Shown: positions 42,042 to 50,020, counted from the first letter of the stretch. The stretch is 64,000 bases of DNA from Laspinema palackyanum D2c (GCF_025370875.1 NZ_JAMXFD010000017.1:62001-126000), one strand, 5' to 3'. The notes: a model not told the origin generated them from the sequence alone. Numbers and translations: made by a program.

Positions 42042-42118
42042 TAGTGAGATTGTTGTTGCCAATGTGCGATGGCAGGGATGAGCCAGAACGCAACGAGGAC
42101 GAACGAGAATTCGAGCAT
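42041..42118 (-). CDS. 25-aa membrane peptide with its own leader element
   Basis: ATG 42118 encodes 25 residues, starting MLEFSFVLVAFWLIPAIAHW and ending QQQSH, one membrane span. It sits between the GIY-YIG and 42186 genes, with leader element L15 16 bases upstream and GGAG between. The presence of the leader at the usual distance is the main evidence that it is a real gene. Confidence 0.5.
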   Translation of the reverse strand: MLEFSFVLVAFWLIPAIAHWQQQSH

Positions 42119-42134
42119 GATGGTTACTCCAATT

Positions 42135-42154
42135 ATTTCGCCCGTTGCGAACGC
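42135..42154 (-). promoter_or_regulatory. Leader element L15
   Basis: GCGTTCGCAACGGGCGAAAT on the minus strand, 16 bases before the 25-aa peptide. UUCGC and GCGAA would pair perfectly here. Confidence 0.7.
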
Positions 42155-42185
42155 TTCTTTTATTTTTCTTTACTTTTCTTTTCTT

Positions 42186-42602
42186 CTACAGCTTGCGGCG
42201 TTCTCGTTCGAGTTGGTCAATCCAGTCGCACAAGGATTCTAGCTGCCTCGGGTCGTCCAAACGCTCAAACCGTTGCACCTCGTTCGTCAGGGGGTCATGT
42301 AGCAGGAACTCATCCTGACGGCACTCAATCGCCCAGTCGCGGTAGAGCTTGTCTCGCTCCGGGTCAATCAGCGCAAAACTAGCCAGCAACCAAGGCGGGC
42401 AACTTTCCCAGGTGCGGTAAGCGGAGCTATGCCCTAGGCTATCGCCACAGTCTCGTTCGAGGTCACGGCCATACTCGGTGGCTTCAGCTTCGGAGTCAAA
42501 ACTCAAACAGCACCAGCCCAATCGGTCGAGGCTATCCCACAGGAGCAAACGATAGCGTCCGTCCACTAGAGCCTTGACCTCGTAACGCCAAGATTGAGCC
42601 AT
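42186..42602 (-). CDS. Unknown protein (138 aa)
   Basis: ATG 42602 (MAQSWRYEVKALVDGRYRLLLWDS) is preferred to one six codons upstream. Mixed strand and helix, acidic, with an aspartate-rich centre and a coiled tail (LCDWIDQLERERRKL). First gene of the leader-bearing minus run, though without a leader element itself. Confidence 0.55.
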   Translation of the reverse strand: MAQSWRYEVKALVDGRYRLLLWDSLDRLGWCCLSFDSEAEATEYGRDLERDCGDSLGHSSAYRTWESCPPWLLASFALIDPERDKLYRDWAIECRQDEFLLHDPLTNEVQRFERLDDPRQLESLCDWIDQLERERRKL

Positions 42603-42772
42603 TTGATTCGTTCCTTGCATCTGCTTCTCCTTGCGGTAGGCTGTAGCGGTCCAATTCTATTTTAGCCTAGTAACCCAATACGGTCACGCCATCAACCTGC
42701 ATTTTGACAAGATAAAGGGAACAATTGAGCAACTCTTCAGCAGAACAAAACCATCTCGACAATGTTGAACTC

Positions 42773-42849
42773 AAACTGAAAACATTACAGTTTATGGCGA
42801 GTCAAACTTAAGATTTCAGACGAGATGAAACTGAAAACCTTTACAGTTT
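42773..42849 (+). repeat. AAACTG/CAGTTT inverted motif, tandem copies
   Basis: Two copies, 42773-42793 and 42828-42849, each AAACTGAAAAC, a few bases, then TTACAGTTT, with a degenerate copy between. Related motifs recur at 57687, 57812 and 58191. Otherwise the 42.6-42.9 kb gap holds nothing recognisable. Confidence 0.6.
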
Positions 42850-42922
42850 AATAACCGTCTAATCCCCAGCAAAGCACAAGCAATTCGGTTGAGGGGGTTG
42901 TGCTTTACCGGCGAGTTTTGAA

Positions 42923-43237
42923 CTATTTGTCGGGCATGATGCACATTGCAACGGCCTGGAGCAACTTCTGCCAAACTATCTTGGGCAAGCCTTGAAGTTG
43001 GCAGCTAATTTCGTCAACACTCTTGTTGACGTGGATAATAAAGCTACCGTTTCTCATGTCCGACGCATTTTTGCTAATGAGCTGCCGCGTAAGTTCTAAT
43101 CGTTGCTCCACCGAAAGCCCTTGAATTTGATTGACTATCTCTTCAACCTGAATTTGTTTAACCCCATAATGGTGGTTTTGGTCCATGACACCTGCGTTGT
43201 AAATCGACCCTCTAATTATGCCTACAATCAGGCTCAA
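42923..43237 (-). CDS. Small protein coupled to the Xre regulator (104 aa)
   Basis: The ATG overlaps the stop of the Xre gene by four bases. An internal ATG at 43186 (MDQNHHYG) is another possible start. Helical segments (IVNQIQGLSVEQRLELTRQL and CQLQGLPKIVWQKLLQAVA) may mediate interaction. The pair could be a repressor with co-factor or an antitoxin with a small toxin, but no toxin motif is visible. Confidence 0.55.
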   Translation of the reverse strand: MSLIVGIIRGSIYNAGVMDQNHHYGVKQIQVEEIVNQIQGLSVEQRLELTRQLISKNASDMRNGSFIIHVNKSVDEISCQLQGLPKIVWQKLLQAVAMCIMPDK

Positions 43238-43584
43238 AATCTCTTGTTTTTCGCAGGAGTTGCATCTTTCGCGTCTAAGTTGACAGCCAGCGACATGAGC
43301 AGCATCGACTTTTGCTCTTGAGAGAGCTCGGAAATAATCTGGTCTAGCGAGTCACTGCTAAAAAGAACATTCCCGCTTACTTCTTGACAAAATCGGTTCA
43401 CAAACCCAGGACGCGCCTGCTCGGCTACCTCTAGCAACTCACCAAAGGTGTGAATGCTTGTGTTCGTTTTTCCTAGCCGAATCTCACTAATGTTATTTTT
43501 CGAGCGTTTTGAAAGTCGAGCCAGTTCCGCCACCCCCAACTCCATTACATCCATCGTTTCTTGAAACTTTTTAGACAAATCCAT
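43234..43584 (-). CDS. Xre-family HTH repressor (116 aa)
   Basis: MDVMELGVAELARLSKRSKNNISEIRLGKTNTS is a typical Xre helix-turn-helix (residues 11-43). The remainder is helical, probably for dimerisation. It is divergent from the replication gene, with two 17-21 bp palindromes between them that are its probable operators. The arrangement is like plasmid or phage control of replication-gene expression. Confidence 0.8.
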   Translation of the reverse strand: MDLSKKFQETMDVMELGVAELARLSKRSKNNISEIRLGKTNTSIHTFGELLEVAEQARPGFVNRFCQEVSGNVLFSSDSLDQIISELSQEQKSMLLMSLAVNLDAKDATPAKNKRF

Positions 43585-43608
43585 AACTTAATAAAGTTTA
43601 ACATATTG

Positions 43609-43659
43609 TACATCTGGCAGATGTATAATATGGACTAACGTACATCTGCCAGATGTACG
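43609..43659. promoter_or_regulatory. Twin operators in the divergent promoter region
   Basis: TACATCTGGCAGATGTA (43609-43625) and TACATCTGCCAGATGTA (43641-43657, extended by CG on both sides) are near-perfect palindromes with centres 32 bases apart, three helical turns. TATAAT (43624-43629) overlaps the first. This fits cooperative binding by the Xre protein. Confidence 0.8.
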
Positions 43660-43686
43660 AGGCAAGTTTTTCACTAGAAATAGATT

Positions 43687-43773
43687 ATGGCACGGAAATC
43701 AAGTTTTAACCAGGCCAAAGAGGTGGTCAGAGCTTGCAACGAGTGGGCAGATTCACCGGAGGCGGTGCGATGA
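43687..43773 (+). CDS. 28-aa leader peptide of the initiator gene
   Basis: ATG 43687 encodes MARKSSFNQAKEVVRACNEW and on to DSPEAVR. Its TGA overlaps the ATG of the initiator gene (ATGA), and GGAGG for that gene lies within it. It may couple translation to copy-number control, as leader peptides of plasmid rep genes do. Confidence 0.45.
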   Translation: MARKSSFNQAKEVVRACNEWADSPEAVR

Positions 43774-44810
43774 GTAGCGCGCAACCTCACCCAAACCAGC
43801 ATTATCGGCTATCTATCGAAATGACCCGGCGAGATTATGCGGATGGACTCATCACCGCAGCAGGCTTGCTCTACTACTGCGTCGGCGTCTTGCGAAAACG
43901 GGGCCAGCGTGTGGCGATGCCGGTCCGAGACTGGCTGGACCTCACGGGTCTAAAGGAAAGAACCTTCTACAAGGCCAAGGCCAAGCTGATTGCCACCGGC
44001 AGGCTGGAGGAGCGCATCACCGGCAGCGTTGAGCTTTGGATGTCCAGTGCGATCGCCGGAATTATCGAGCCCCAATCTAGCCCCACGGTCCAAGACTGCC
44101 CAAGCCTGCCCGAAGACTCAATGGACCCCGACTGCCCAACTGTTCAGGAGGACTGCCCAATCGTTCCGGTCCCCACCCAGTCAACTGTTCAAGCTGACTG
44201 CCCCATCGTTCTGGCTCCTAACTGCCCGACTGTTCAGCAGGACTGCCCAATCGTTCAGTCAGACTGCCCAAATGGGCAGGTGGTCAGCCCAAATGGGCAT
44301 CTTCCCGGCCCAATCGTTCGGAACCAACAAGCAAAAGCCAGCACTAACAAACGTTTCAGCGATTCCCCAGATAAATCAAATAGAACAAATAAACCAACCC
44401 TCCAGAAGAAGATGGCGGGTGTGAAATCTGTTATCCGAAAACTAGAACGGCCCCCAGAAATTCCCAGGGACCTCAGATGCCAATTAGAGCAGTTAGAAAT
44501 CTTGGATGGCAGTGCTAGAGATGCGGGGGTATTGCGGGCGATCGCATCGGAGGACATCTCCAAGGCTTACGGAGCAGCGCGGCAGGTCGAAGGCTCGTTG
44601 GAGTCTTGCACCAATCCTCCCGGTCTGTTCTTGTTCAAACTCGCAAACCAGCCTGTTGAGAGACTCGGACCCATTCAGCCGGTGCGGACGGCTGCCGAAT
44701 TCAAGTTGCCCATTGCCGCGCTCAAGCAGCGGTATCCACCGGGAGTCTGGCAGGATGCGGCTCTGGCCTATGGATATAGCGAGGAGGAAATCAACGATGC
44801 CGATGGATAG
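43770..44810 (+). CDS. Replication-initiator-like protein with Cys-Pro repeat linker (346 aa)
   Basis: Residues about 15-95 (SIEMTRRDYADGLITAAGLLYYCVGVLRKRG, LTGLKERTFYKAKAKLIATGRLEERI) form a winged helix. A linker of DCPxVQ repeats (about 105-185) follows, then a C-terminal region (SKAYGAARQVEGSLESCTNP, PGLFLFKLANQPVERLG) shared with the 62598 gene. Architecture and the divergent repressor suggest a plasmid replication initiator or phage replisome organiser. The linker DNA repeats look like iterons. Confidence 0.68.
   Translation: MSSAQPHPNQHYRLSIEMTRRDYADGLITAAGLLYYCVGVLRKRGQRVAMPVRDWLDLTGLKERTFYKAKAKLIATGRLEERITGSVELWMSSAIAGIIEPQSSPTVQDCPSLPEDSMDPDCPTVQEDCPIVPVPTQSTVQADCPIVLAPNCPTVQQDCPIVQSDCPNGQVVSPNGHLPGPIVRNQQAKASTNKRFSDSPDKSNRTNKPTLQKKMAGVKSVIRKLERPPEIPRDLRCQLEQLEILDGSARDAGVLRAIASEDISKAYGAARQVEGSLESCTNPPGLFLFKLANQPVERLGPIQPVRTAAEFKLPIAALKQRYPPGVWQDAALAYGYSEEEINDADG
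44090..44330 (+). repeat. Iteron-like repeats inside the initiator gene
   Basis: ACTGCCCAA or ACTGCCC followed by (C/T)(C/T)GTTC recurs about seven times, with two copies of the palindrome GCCCAAATGGGC type (near 44270 and 44290). The repeats are in frame and encode the Cys-Pro linker, but their regularity is greater than the protein sequence requires. Confidence 0.55.
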
Positions 44811-45225
44811 AAGACTGTACCCCAAGAATTGGGACGACATTGCCCGGACCCTCAAAGACGAAGCGGACTGGACCTGTCAACGCTGTGGCAAACCTTGCCG
44901 CAGACCCGGGGTGAGTTGGCCGGAATTTGTCCTCGAACTCCTCACAGCCGATAGTCCGTGGTACGAGCTAACTTTCGAGGAAATCCCGGACGCTTCAGGT
45001 GCATCCACCCCTATCGAGAAGCAGCAGCGGTTTACTTTGACCGTGGCGCACCTCAACCACGACCCATCCGATTGTAGACCTGAAAATTTGCAAGCGTTAT
45101 GTGCGGTCTGTCATCTGCAACATGATGTGATTTCCCATGTCCAGACTCGCAAGCGTAACCGCTATCAACAACTAGAAAAACAAGGACAACTTAATCTATT
45201 TGGAGGAGAAAATGCAGGAGATTGA
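44797..45225 (+). CDS. HNH endonuclease-family protein with clamp-type tail (142 aa)
   Basis: GAGGAGG precedes ATG 44797, which overlaps the initiator gene by 14 bases. CQRCGKPC (first zinc knuckle, near 24-31), LTVAHLNHDPSDCRPENLQALCAVCH and HD give the HNH core with zinc cysteines. The tail carries QLNLFGG, similar to a beta-clamp site. Such small HNH proteins are found in phages and plasmids; the target is not deducible. Confidence 0.82.
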   Translation: MPMDRRLYPKNWDDIARTLKDEADWTCQRCGKPCRRPGVSWPEFVLELLTADSPWYELTFEEIPDASGASTPIEKQQRFTLTVAHLNHDPSDCRPENLQALCAVCHLQHDVISHVQTRKRNRYQQLEKQGQLNLFGGENAGD

Positions 45226-45550
45226 CAATACCTTCACCTTAGTTTTCAAGCGGATAGAACCGCAAGATTGCTTTCATAATCCTAGCGCTAGTTCAATGTT
45301 AAATCGTTACCCCGGCTGGGCGATTGCAGTGGTGGATTTGCCAAGCAGCCAGACCGAAAAGATTTATCTGGTTCGCAATCGCTTGGGAGAAACGTGCTGG
45401 GTTGATAGCCGTTGCGTGTGGTTTCGTGGGAATTGTCCAGAGTTTGACTCGTTTATCGGACGTAACTTTGACTGGAGTCAAATCGAACAACTGAAAGAGT
45501 TGCCGATTGATTACAAATTAGCCAGCGTTTGTTTACCGGAGGAATTTTAA
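45212..45550 (+). CDS. Unknown protein (112 aa)
   Basis: GGAGGAG precedes ATG 45212, inside the HNH end. Soluble, with RIEPQDCFHNPSAS, GWAIAVVDLPSSQTEKIYLV and CWVDSRCVWFRGNCP. Looks like a small barrel; no family recognised. Two bases separate it from the next gene. Confidence 0.55.
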   Translation: MQEIDNTFTLVFKRIEPQDCFHNPSASSMLNRYPGWAIAVVDLPSSQTEKIYLVRNRLGETCWVDSRCVWFRGNCPEFDSFIGRNFDWSQIEQLKELPIDYKLASVCLPEEF

Positions 45551-45551
45551 A

Positions 45552-48152
45552 ATGGTGCCATTCAAAGCAGGAGATTGGGTTAGGTGTCCCTGGGGCATTG
45601 CTCTAGTGTCGGAAGTCAAAGGCGAAATGGTCGAAGTGCTGACAGGTGATGGACTTTTGACGGTCAAATCGAGCATTGTCCAAATCGCGCCACCCCGTAA
45701 AGTCGAGACGAGTTGGGGACAATTTGAGTTTAGTTATGACTGCCAGGTGTGGGCAATTCCTGACAAAGACCGCATTTATGTTGAAGGTCAAGAATATTTA
45801 GTGCTGCTCCAAAATGCTGGAGAATCCTTAGTGATTCCCTACGGCAAGCTGCCCAACAATGCCGATGGTTCCGCTCCAATTCCGGGTGAATCTTCCTACA
45901 AACCGTTTTGGATATCCACTCAATCAAAAGACAAATCAATGGGAACTTTCAAGTTTGCTAAAGGTGATAAAGTCGTCTATAATACTGCAAAAGTAACGGG
46001 AGTTATCGTCAAATTATCCCAGAAAAAATGCTGGATTCAACCGACCAACACCGTTGGACCGGAAGACATTATCAAAGGAGTTCCGTTAGACGAGATTGAA
46101 CTCTATTCGAGCCAACCGGGACCGATTGAAATTGCCCTCGCCCAGCTAGAAAAATCTAAACCCTTGCCCGGTGAGCCAACACCGAAACAGGCAGACAAGG
46201 GCCACGAATCTATCGGAGTCAGGCGCAGTGAATCAGCCGATCGCCGCAAGCCAGCCGAACCCACTAAAGTAGGCAAACATGGTGAACAAGGCGATCGTCA
46301 CCAGCCAACCAAACCCGCTAAAGTAGGCGATTGCACTGAACCCACCAAGCACACCCACCAACTCGATCGCCGCGACCGAACCAAACCCGCTCAACAAGGC
46401 AAGCAGGCTGAACAAGGCGATCGTCACCAGTCACCCAAACCCGCTCAACAAGGCAAACAGGCTGAACAAGGCGATCGTCACGAACCAGCCAAGTCTGCTC
46501 ACCCAACCGATCGCACTGAACAAGGTGATCGTCACGAACTAGCCAAGCCTGCTAAAGTAGGCGATCGCATCGAACAAGGCGATCGTCACCAGTCAGTCAA
46601 ACTCGCCCACGAAGCCGATCGCCATGAACAAGCCGATCGCACTGAGCAGGTCCAACGCCCTGAACCAGCCACGGGTAACGAACAAACGGCAACCTTCTGG
46701 TTGCCGTTGGATGCGATTATGGAGCGTCCCGAGTTCCAGCCGCGAGGACAACAGCAGCAGCTAGAAAAAGGCATCGATGCCGAGGCGGTCGCGCAGTATT
46801 ACGATTTACTGGAATATACGGAACCCCCACCGCTTGAAGTCTGGTTTGGTCAAGCGCCAGGGGACGATGAGGAAAAATACTACCTCATCTCTGGACATCA
46901 CCGGATTCGGGCGCTCAGGAGAGCCGAACGAGAGCGGGTGGAATGCTTCCAAGAAGCGCGGTCTTATCATGAGGCCGTGTTTCACTCATCTATCAGCAAC
47001 GCGGGAAATGGTCCCCAACGCCAACTGCTAAGGATGAGTACGGAAGAATGGGCGCAAGCCTGCAAGAATTTCTTGCGGGTGGCCGACCAACTAGCCCCGG
47101 ATGTAATTGCCCAGTTTCTGGAGCGTGCCAAGCTCATCACCGGAACGAATACCTGGCCCACACTGAACAATTCGGCTATTGGGGCGGTGTTCGGGGTCAC
47201 CCGGGTTTCCGTTGGCAACTACCGCAAAGAAATCGAGATAGAGCGGGAAGTTGAACGGTTTGCCCCAGGAACGCGGGTGCTGCTCGTTGAGTTCGAGAAG
47301 GAACGGTTTTTGCTAGAACAACGCGAACATCGCCTCGGCATCGTGGAAAAGTGCGACAAACGGCGGGGGCTGTACGTCCGGTTTGATTCTTGCCGCTGCG
47401 AGGATGGCTTCCATCTGCCCAAGGATTTGCTGGTGGTCGAGGATGCGCCAGCCGAAACGAAACTGTCCCAACTAGGCGATCGCTTATGGTCAATTCAAGG
47501 CGAGGGCGTGGTGGTCGCGGTCGAACCCGATGGTTTTGTCTGGTCTAGTTTGTATAATATTTCGCATCACACGCCTCTGGTCTGCTTGGATTCCGGGGAG
47601 CATCAAGTGTTGAGGAACTTCGACAACGATGGACCGGGTGAGCCACTTTCCGTTGAGCAACGACTGACCAAATTGCGACAGTTTGCCACGGATAATCCAC
47701 TGACTCAACAAATCGTCCGCCAACAGATTGCTCACCTAGAATCTAGCCTAAACTGTAATCCGTTACAGGTTGATAGCTCGACAGTCCAAGACGAACGAGA
47801 GCAGCGCAAAGCGTTGATGGGCCGCGTCACCCCCGCCGGTGGCAATGATGCGGAGTTGCCCGACGCAACCGGCATCAACGGCAAACAGCCCGAAAATCCT
47901 GCCACCACTGCGGTGGGAGTGTTCGAGCGTCCGGTTCCAGCGCGGAATCTAGAGCAAGCGCAACTGCAAGCGCGACGGTCCGGGGCATTGACTGCGATCG
48001 CCAGCCTCAAGCTTGATTTGCCAGTGCTGGAGGATGACGAAATCAAGGACCTGCTCAAAGCTGGGGAAGCTGAGTTAACCCAACGTCACCGGCCTAGTCA
48101 AGAAGGCGACGCGCAGAGGCGACAGGACAATCTTCAGTCCGTTGCCAGTTAA
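45552..48152 (+). CDS. ParB-like protein with HIP1-encoded repeat linker (866 aa)
   Basis: An N-terminal pair of small barrel-like domains (GDWVRCPWGIALVSEVKG, GDKVVYNTAKVTGVIVKL) is followed by a linker of about 150 residues made of EQGDRHxxxKPA-type repeats. A ParB/Srx domain follows (WLPLDAIMERPEFQPRGQ, YLISGHHRIRALRRA) with HTH-like sequence (SAIGAVFGVTRVSVGNYRKE). Then come further KOW-like domains and a charged tail. The ParB core suggests DNA segregation or a nuclease-like role. No ParA is seen in the window. Very long for a ParB. Confidence 0.75.
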   Translation: MVPFKAGDWVRCPWGIALVSEVKGEMVEVLTGDGLLTVKSSIVQIAPPRKVETSWGQFEFSYDCQVWAIPDKDRIYVEGQEYLVLLQNAGESLVIPYGKLPNNADGSAPIPGESSYKPFWISTQSKDKSMGTFKFAKGDKVVYNTAKVTGVIVKLSQKKCWIQPTNTVGPEDIIKGVPLDEIELYSSQPGPIEIALAQLEKSKPLPGEPTPKQADKGHESIGVRRSESADRRKPAEPTKVGKHGEQGDRHQPTKPAKVGDCTEPTKHTHQLDRRDRTKPAQQGKQAEQGDRHQSPKPAQQGKQAEQGDRHEPAKSAHPTDRTEQGDRHELAKPAKVGDRIEQGDRHQSVKLAHEADRHEQADRTEQVQRPEPATGNEQTATFWLPLDAIMERPEFQPRGQQQQLEKGIDAEAVAQYYDLLEYTEPPPLEVWFGQAPGDDEEKYYLISGHHRIRALRRAERERVECFQEARSYHEAVFHSSISNAGNGPQRQLLRMSTEEWAQACKNFLRVADQLAPDVIAQFLERAKLITGTNTWPTLNNSAIGAVFGVTRVSVGNYRKEIEIEREVERFAPGTRVLLVEFEKERFLLEQREHRLGIVEKCDKRRGLYVRFDSCRCEDGFHLPKDLLVVEDAPAETKLSQLGDRLWSIQGEGVVVAVEPDGFVWSSLYNISHHTPLVCLDSGEHQVLRNFDNDGPGEPLSVEQRLTKLRQFATDNPLTQQIVRQQIAHLESSLNCNPLQVDSSTVQDEREQRKALMGRVTPAGGNDAELPDATGINGKQPENPATTAVGVFERPVPARNLEQAQLQARRSGALTAIASLKLDLPVLEDDEIKDLLKAGEAELTQRHRPSQEGDAQRRQDNLQSVAS
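46230..46650 (+). repeat. HIP1-related tandem repeats inside the ParB-like gene
   Basis: The core GGCGATCGTCAC or GCCGATCGC recurs every 30-60 bases in frame, giving GDRH or ADRx in the protein. At least ten copies can be counted, some separated by near-identical spacers (CAAGGCAAACAGGCTGAA), indicating recent duplication. Confidence 0.75.
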
Positions 48153-48158
48153 AGTTTG

Positions 48159-48182
48159 TGGGGGCATCTTGTCCCCTTTTTC
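48159..48182 (+). terminator. Rho-independent terminator
   Basis: GGGG, loop, CCCC followed by TTTTT, after the ParB-like gene. Confidence 0.65.
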
Positions 48183-48210
48183 GTGTAGTTTCAGGAGCGT
48201 ATGACAGCGT

Positions 48211-48762
48211 ATGACAGGTATCGTGATTTTTGACAAAGATAATACGTTAGTGGAGCCGTTGAGTGGCAGCCAATTCGTGCAACATCCCCGGGACCAGAAG
48301 ATTCTAGCGGGGGCGGATAAAGCGGTGCAAAGTCTGCATGAACGAGGCTATCAGTTGGCGATGGCTTACAATCAAGAAACGATTGAGGCAGGCCACAAGA
48401 CGATTGAGGATGCACTGGCCGAATGCCGCTATGCCCTGGAGTTGTTTCCCGAGATTGAGTTAGGGATGTTCTGCCCGTCTTACCAAGGATTCACTTGTTG
48501 CATGGTTTGGCGCGACAAAGCCGCTGAGATTCGTCCCGAGGATGATTTCGAGGAATCCTTCCGTAAACCTGACCCGGGAATGCTCGTCTTGATTCATCGC
48601 TATTTCGGGAAACCGCGACTGAGTGACTGCTGGATGGTTGGCGATGCCCTCGAAGATGAACAGGCCAGTGAGGCGTTTGGTTGCAACTTTATGGCGAGTG
48701 ACATCTTTCGCGACAGATATCTGCCCAGATTCAGCGAACTGCAAGTCAATGGAACAACTTGA
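48211..48762 (+). CDS. HAD-superfamily phosphatase (183 aa)
   Basis: Motif I is FDKDNT (D8, D10) and the later GDALEDEQA supplies the acidic motif IV; a conserved Lys is near 117 (RKPDPGM). The layout matches the HisB-N/PNKP type of HAD phosphatases, which remove phosphate from small molecules or DNA 3' ends. 183 aa is normal. It precedes an exonuclease gene, so a nucleic-acid-end role is possible. Confidence 0.85.
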   Translation: MTGIVIFDKDNTLVEPLSGSQFVQHPRDQKILAGADKAVQSLHERGYQLAMAYNQETIEAGHKTIEDALAECRYALELFPEIELGMFCPSYQGFTCCMVWRDKAAEIRPEDDFEESFRKPDPGMLVLIHRYFGKPRLSDCWMVGDALEDEQASEAFGCNFMASDIFRDRYLPRFSELQVNGTT

Positions 48763-48795
48763 GTTTTTAGAGCCTAGTTTAAAGGGGGTTTATAT

Positions 48796-49650
48796 ATGGG
48801 AGTAAAAGAATATTCTTGGTGGGGTGGAGATAATTCGCCCCCGGAAAACTTGAAAACTAAAAAGCAATTGAGTGAATTGGGATTAAGTCCCAAGAATCCA
48901 GTCGGGTTCATTTCAACTAGCAAATATAATTTGCATTTATATGACCCAGACAATCCTGAATCTGCTCGGCCAAAACGTCAGGTTTTTCAGAAGCGACTAG
49001 AGGTTTTAAAGAAAGGGCAAAGAAAGGCACAATATCAAAAATGGTATCGAGACGGTGGTTTCATGGAGTTCGACCGACTTGATGCTATCAAGTGGGCAGA
49101 GTCAATAATCGCTGAAGGAAATTTTTGCATTCTCGATACTGAAACAACTAGCTTAGAGGGGGAAGTTGTCGAGATTGCAATTATTGATTCTAAGGGTAAT
49201 CCCGAGATTGACACGCTGATTAAACCTAGGGAAGCAATTTCCCCAGAAGCCCAAGCAGTCCACGGAATCACCCATGAAATGGTAGCTACAGCGCCTCGCC
49301 TGGATGACATTTGGGAAGAAGTTTCCCGGGTTATTAGTTCCCACAATAATTTGATAGTTTACAATTCTAGCTTTGACCTCAGAAGAATCAAACAATCGTT
49401 AAAGGTAAAAACAGGATTAAGAAAGTTAGAAGCTCATTGCTTGATAACTTGGTACGCCCAATTTTGTGGAGAATGGTCCGTCAAGTACGATGACTATAAA
49501 CTACAGCCATTAAATGGCGGTCATAGGGCTTTAGGAGACTGTCTCGCAGCGTTGGATATTTTAAAGGAAATGGCCGAAGCTGATAAAGATTTCTGGTGTC
49601 CAGTGCCGGAATATCTGCCAAAATTGGAGGATGAAAATGGAGAAATTTAG
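48796..49650 (+). CDS. DnaQ-like 3'-5' exonuclease (284 aa)
   Basis: The DEDDh core is present: FCILDTETTSLEG (D114, E116), QAVHGITHEMV, YNSSFDLRRI and HRALGDCLAALDIL. An N-terminal extension of 90 residues (basic, with Trp) is unique. Family members degrade single strands or proofread. It is followed by a small gene overlapping by 14 bases, and preceded by the HAD phosphatase gene. Confidence 0.88.
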   Translation: MGVKEYSWWGGDNSPPENLKTKKQLSELGLSPKNPVGFISTSKYNLHLYDPDNPESARPKRQVFQKRLEVLKKGQRKAQYQKWYRDGGFMEFDRLDAIKWAESIIAEGNFCILDTETTSLEGEVVEIAIIDSKGNPEIDTLIKPREAISPEAQAVHGITHEMVATAPRLDDIWEEVSRVISSHNNLIVYNSSFDLRRIKQSLKVKTGLRKLEAHCLITWYAQFCGEWSVKYDDYKLQPLNGGHRALGDCLAALDILKEMAEADKDFWCPVPEYLPKLEDENGEI

Positions 49651-49966
49651 TTACCGCAACTCAGCTATCGGATTTTGTGAAGTGGGTATCACCAAGGTCG
49701 AAGGCAAAATGCGAGTGACTGTCAAGGAATTGCCTGACAACCCAGGGATGTCGATTGGCAACGCTGAAGATGTGTTTATGCAAGTCTGCAACTTATTTGA
49801 GTTACCACCCGATGAGGTGGAATGGGTTGAACACTGGCCCGCCTGGACCGCATCCCAGAAAAGATGCGATCGCCCCGAAGAAGACTGGCACAGAGTGGAG
49901 TTTGATTTGGTGGATGGCCGAGCCACTAACCCTCGCTGGACTCCCCTAAATCGTGACAAGGATTGA
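49637..49966 (+). CDS. Unknown protein overlapping the exonuclease (109 aa)
   Basis: GAGG lies before ATG 49637. Acidic and strand-rich (VGITKVEGKMRVTVKELPDNPGMSI; VEWVEHWPAW), with a conserved-looking DEVEWVEHWP. Likely translated together with the exonuclease. No family recognised. Confidence 0.55.
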   Translation: MEKFSYRNSAIGFCEVGITKVEGKMRVTVKELPDNPGMSIGNAEDVFMQVCNLFELPPDEVEWVEHWPAWTASQKRCDRPEEDWHRVEFDLVDGRATNPRWTPLNRDKD

Positions 49967-49980
49967 TAGGCGAATGCAAA

Positions 49981-50001
49981 ACCCCGCCGATAAAGCGGGG
50001 T
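49981..50001. terminator. Terminator hairpin between convergent genes
   Basis: ACCCCGC, loop CGATAAA, GCGGGGT. The AT-rich flanks allow it to serve both directions, for the exonuclease operon and the BRO gene. Confidence 0.7.
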
Positions 50002-50020
50002 CAGTGTTTAAAAAATTAGT

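Noticed and set aside
26982-42154. Leader elements as integron attC sites
   Set aside because: They precede genes at a fixed distance from start codons and lack the attC core and long inverted arms; no integrase of that type is nearby.
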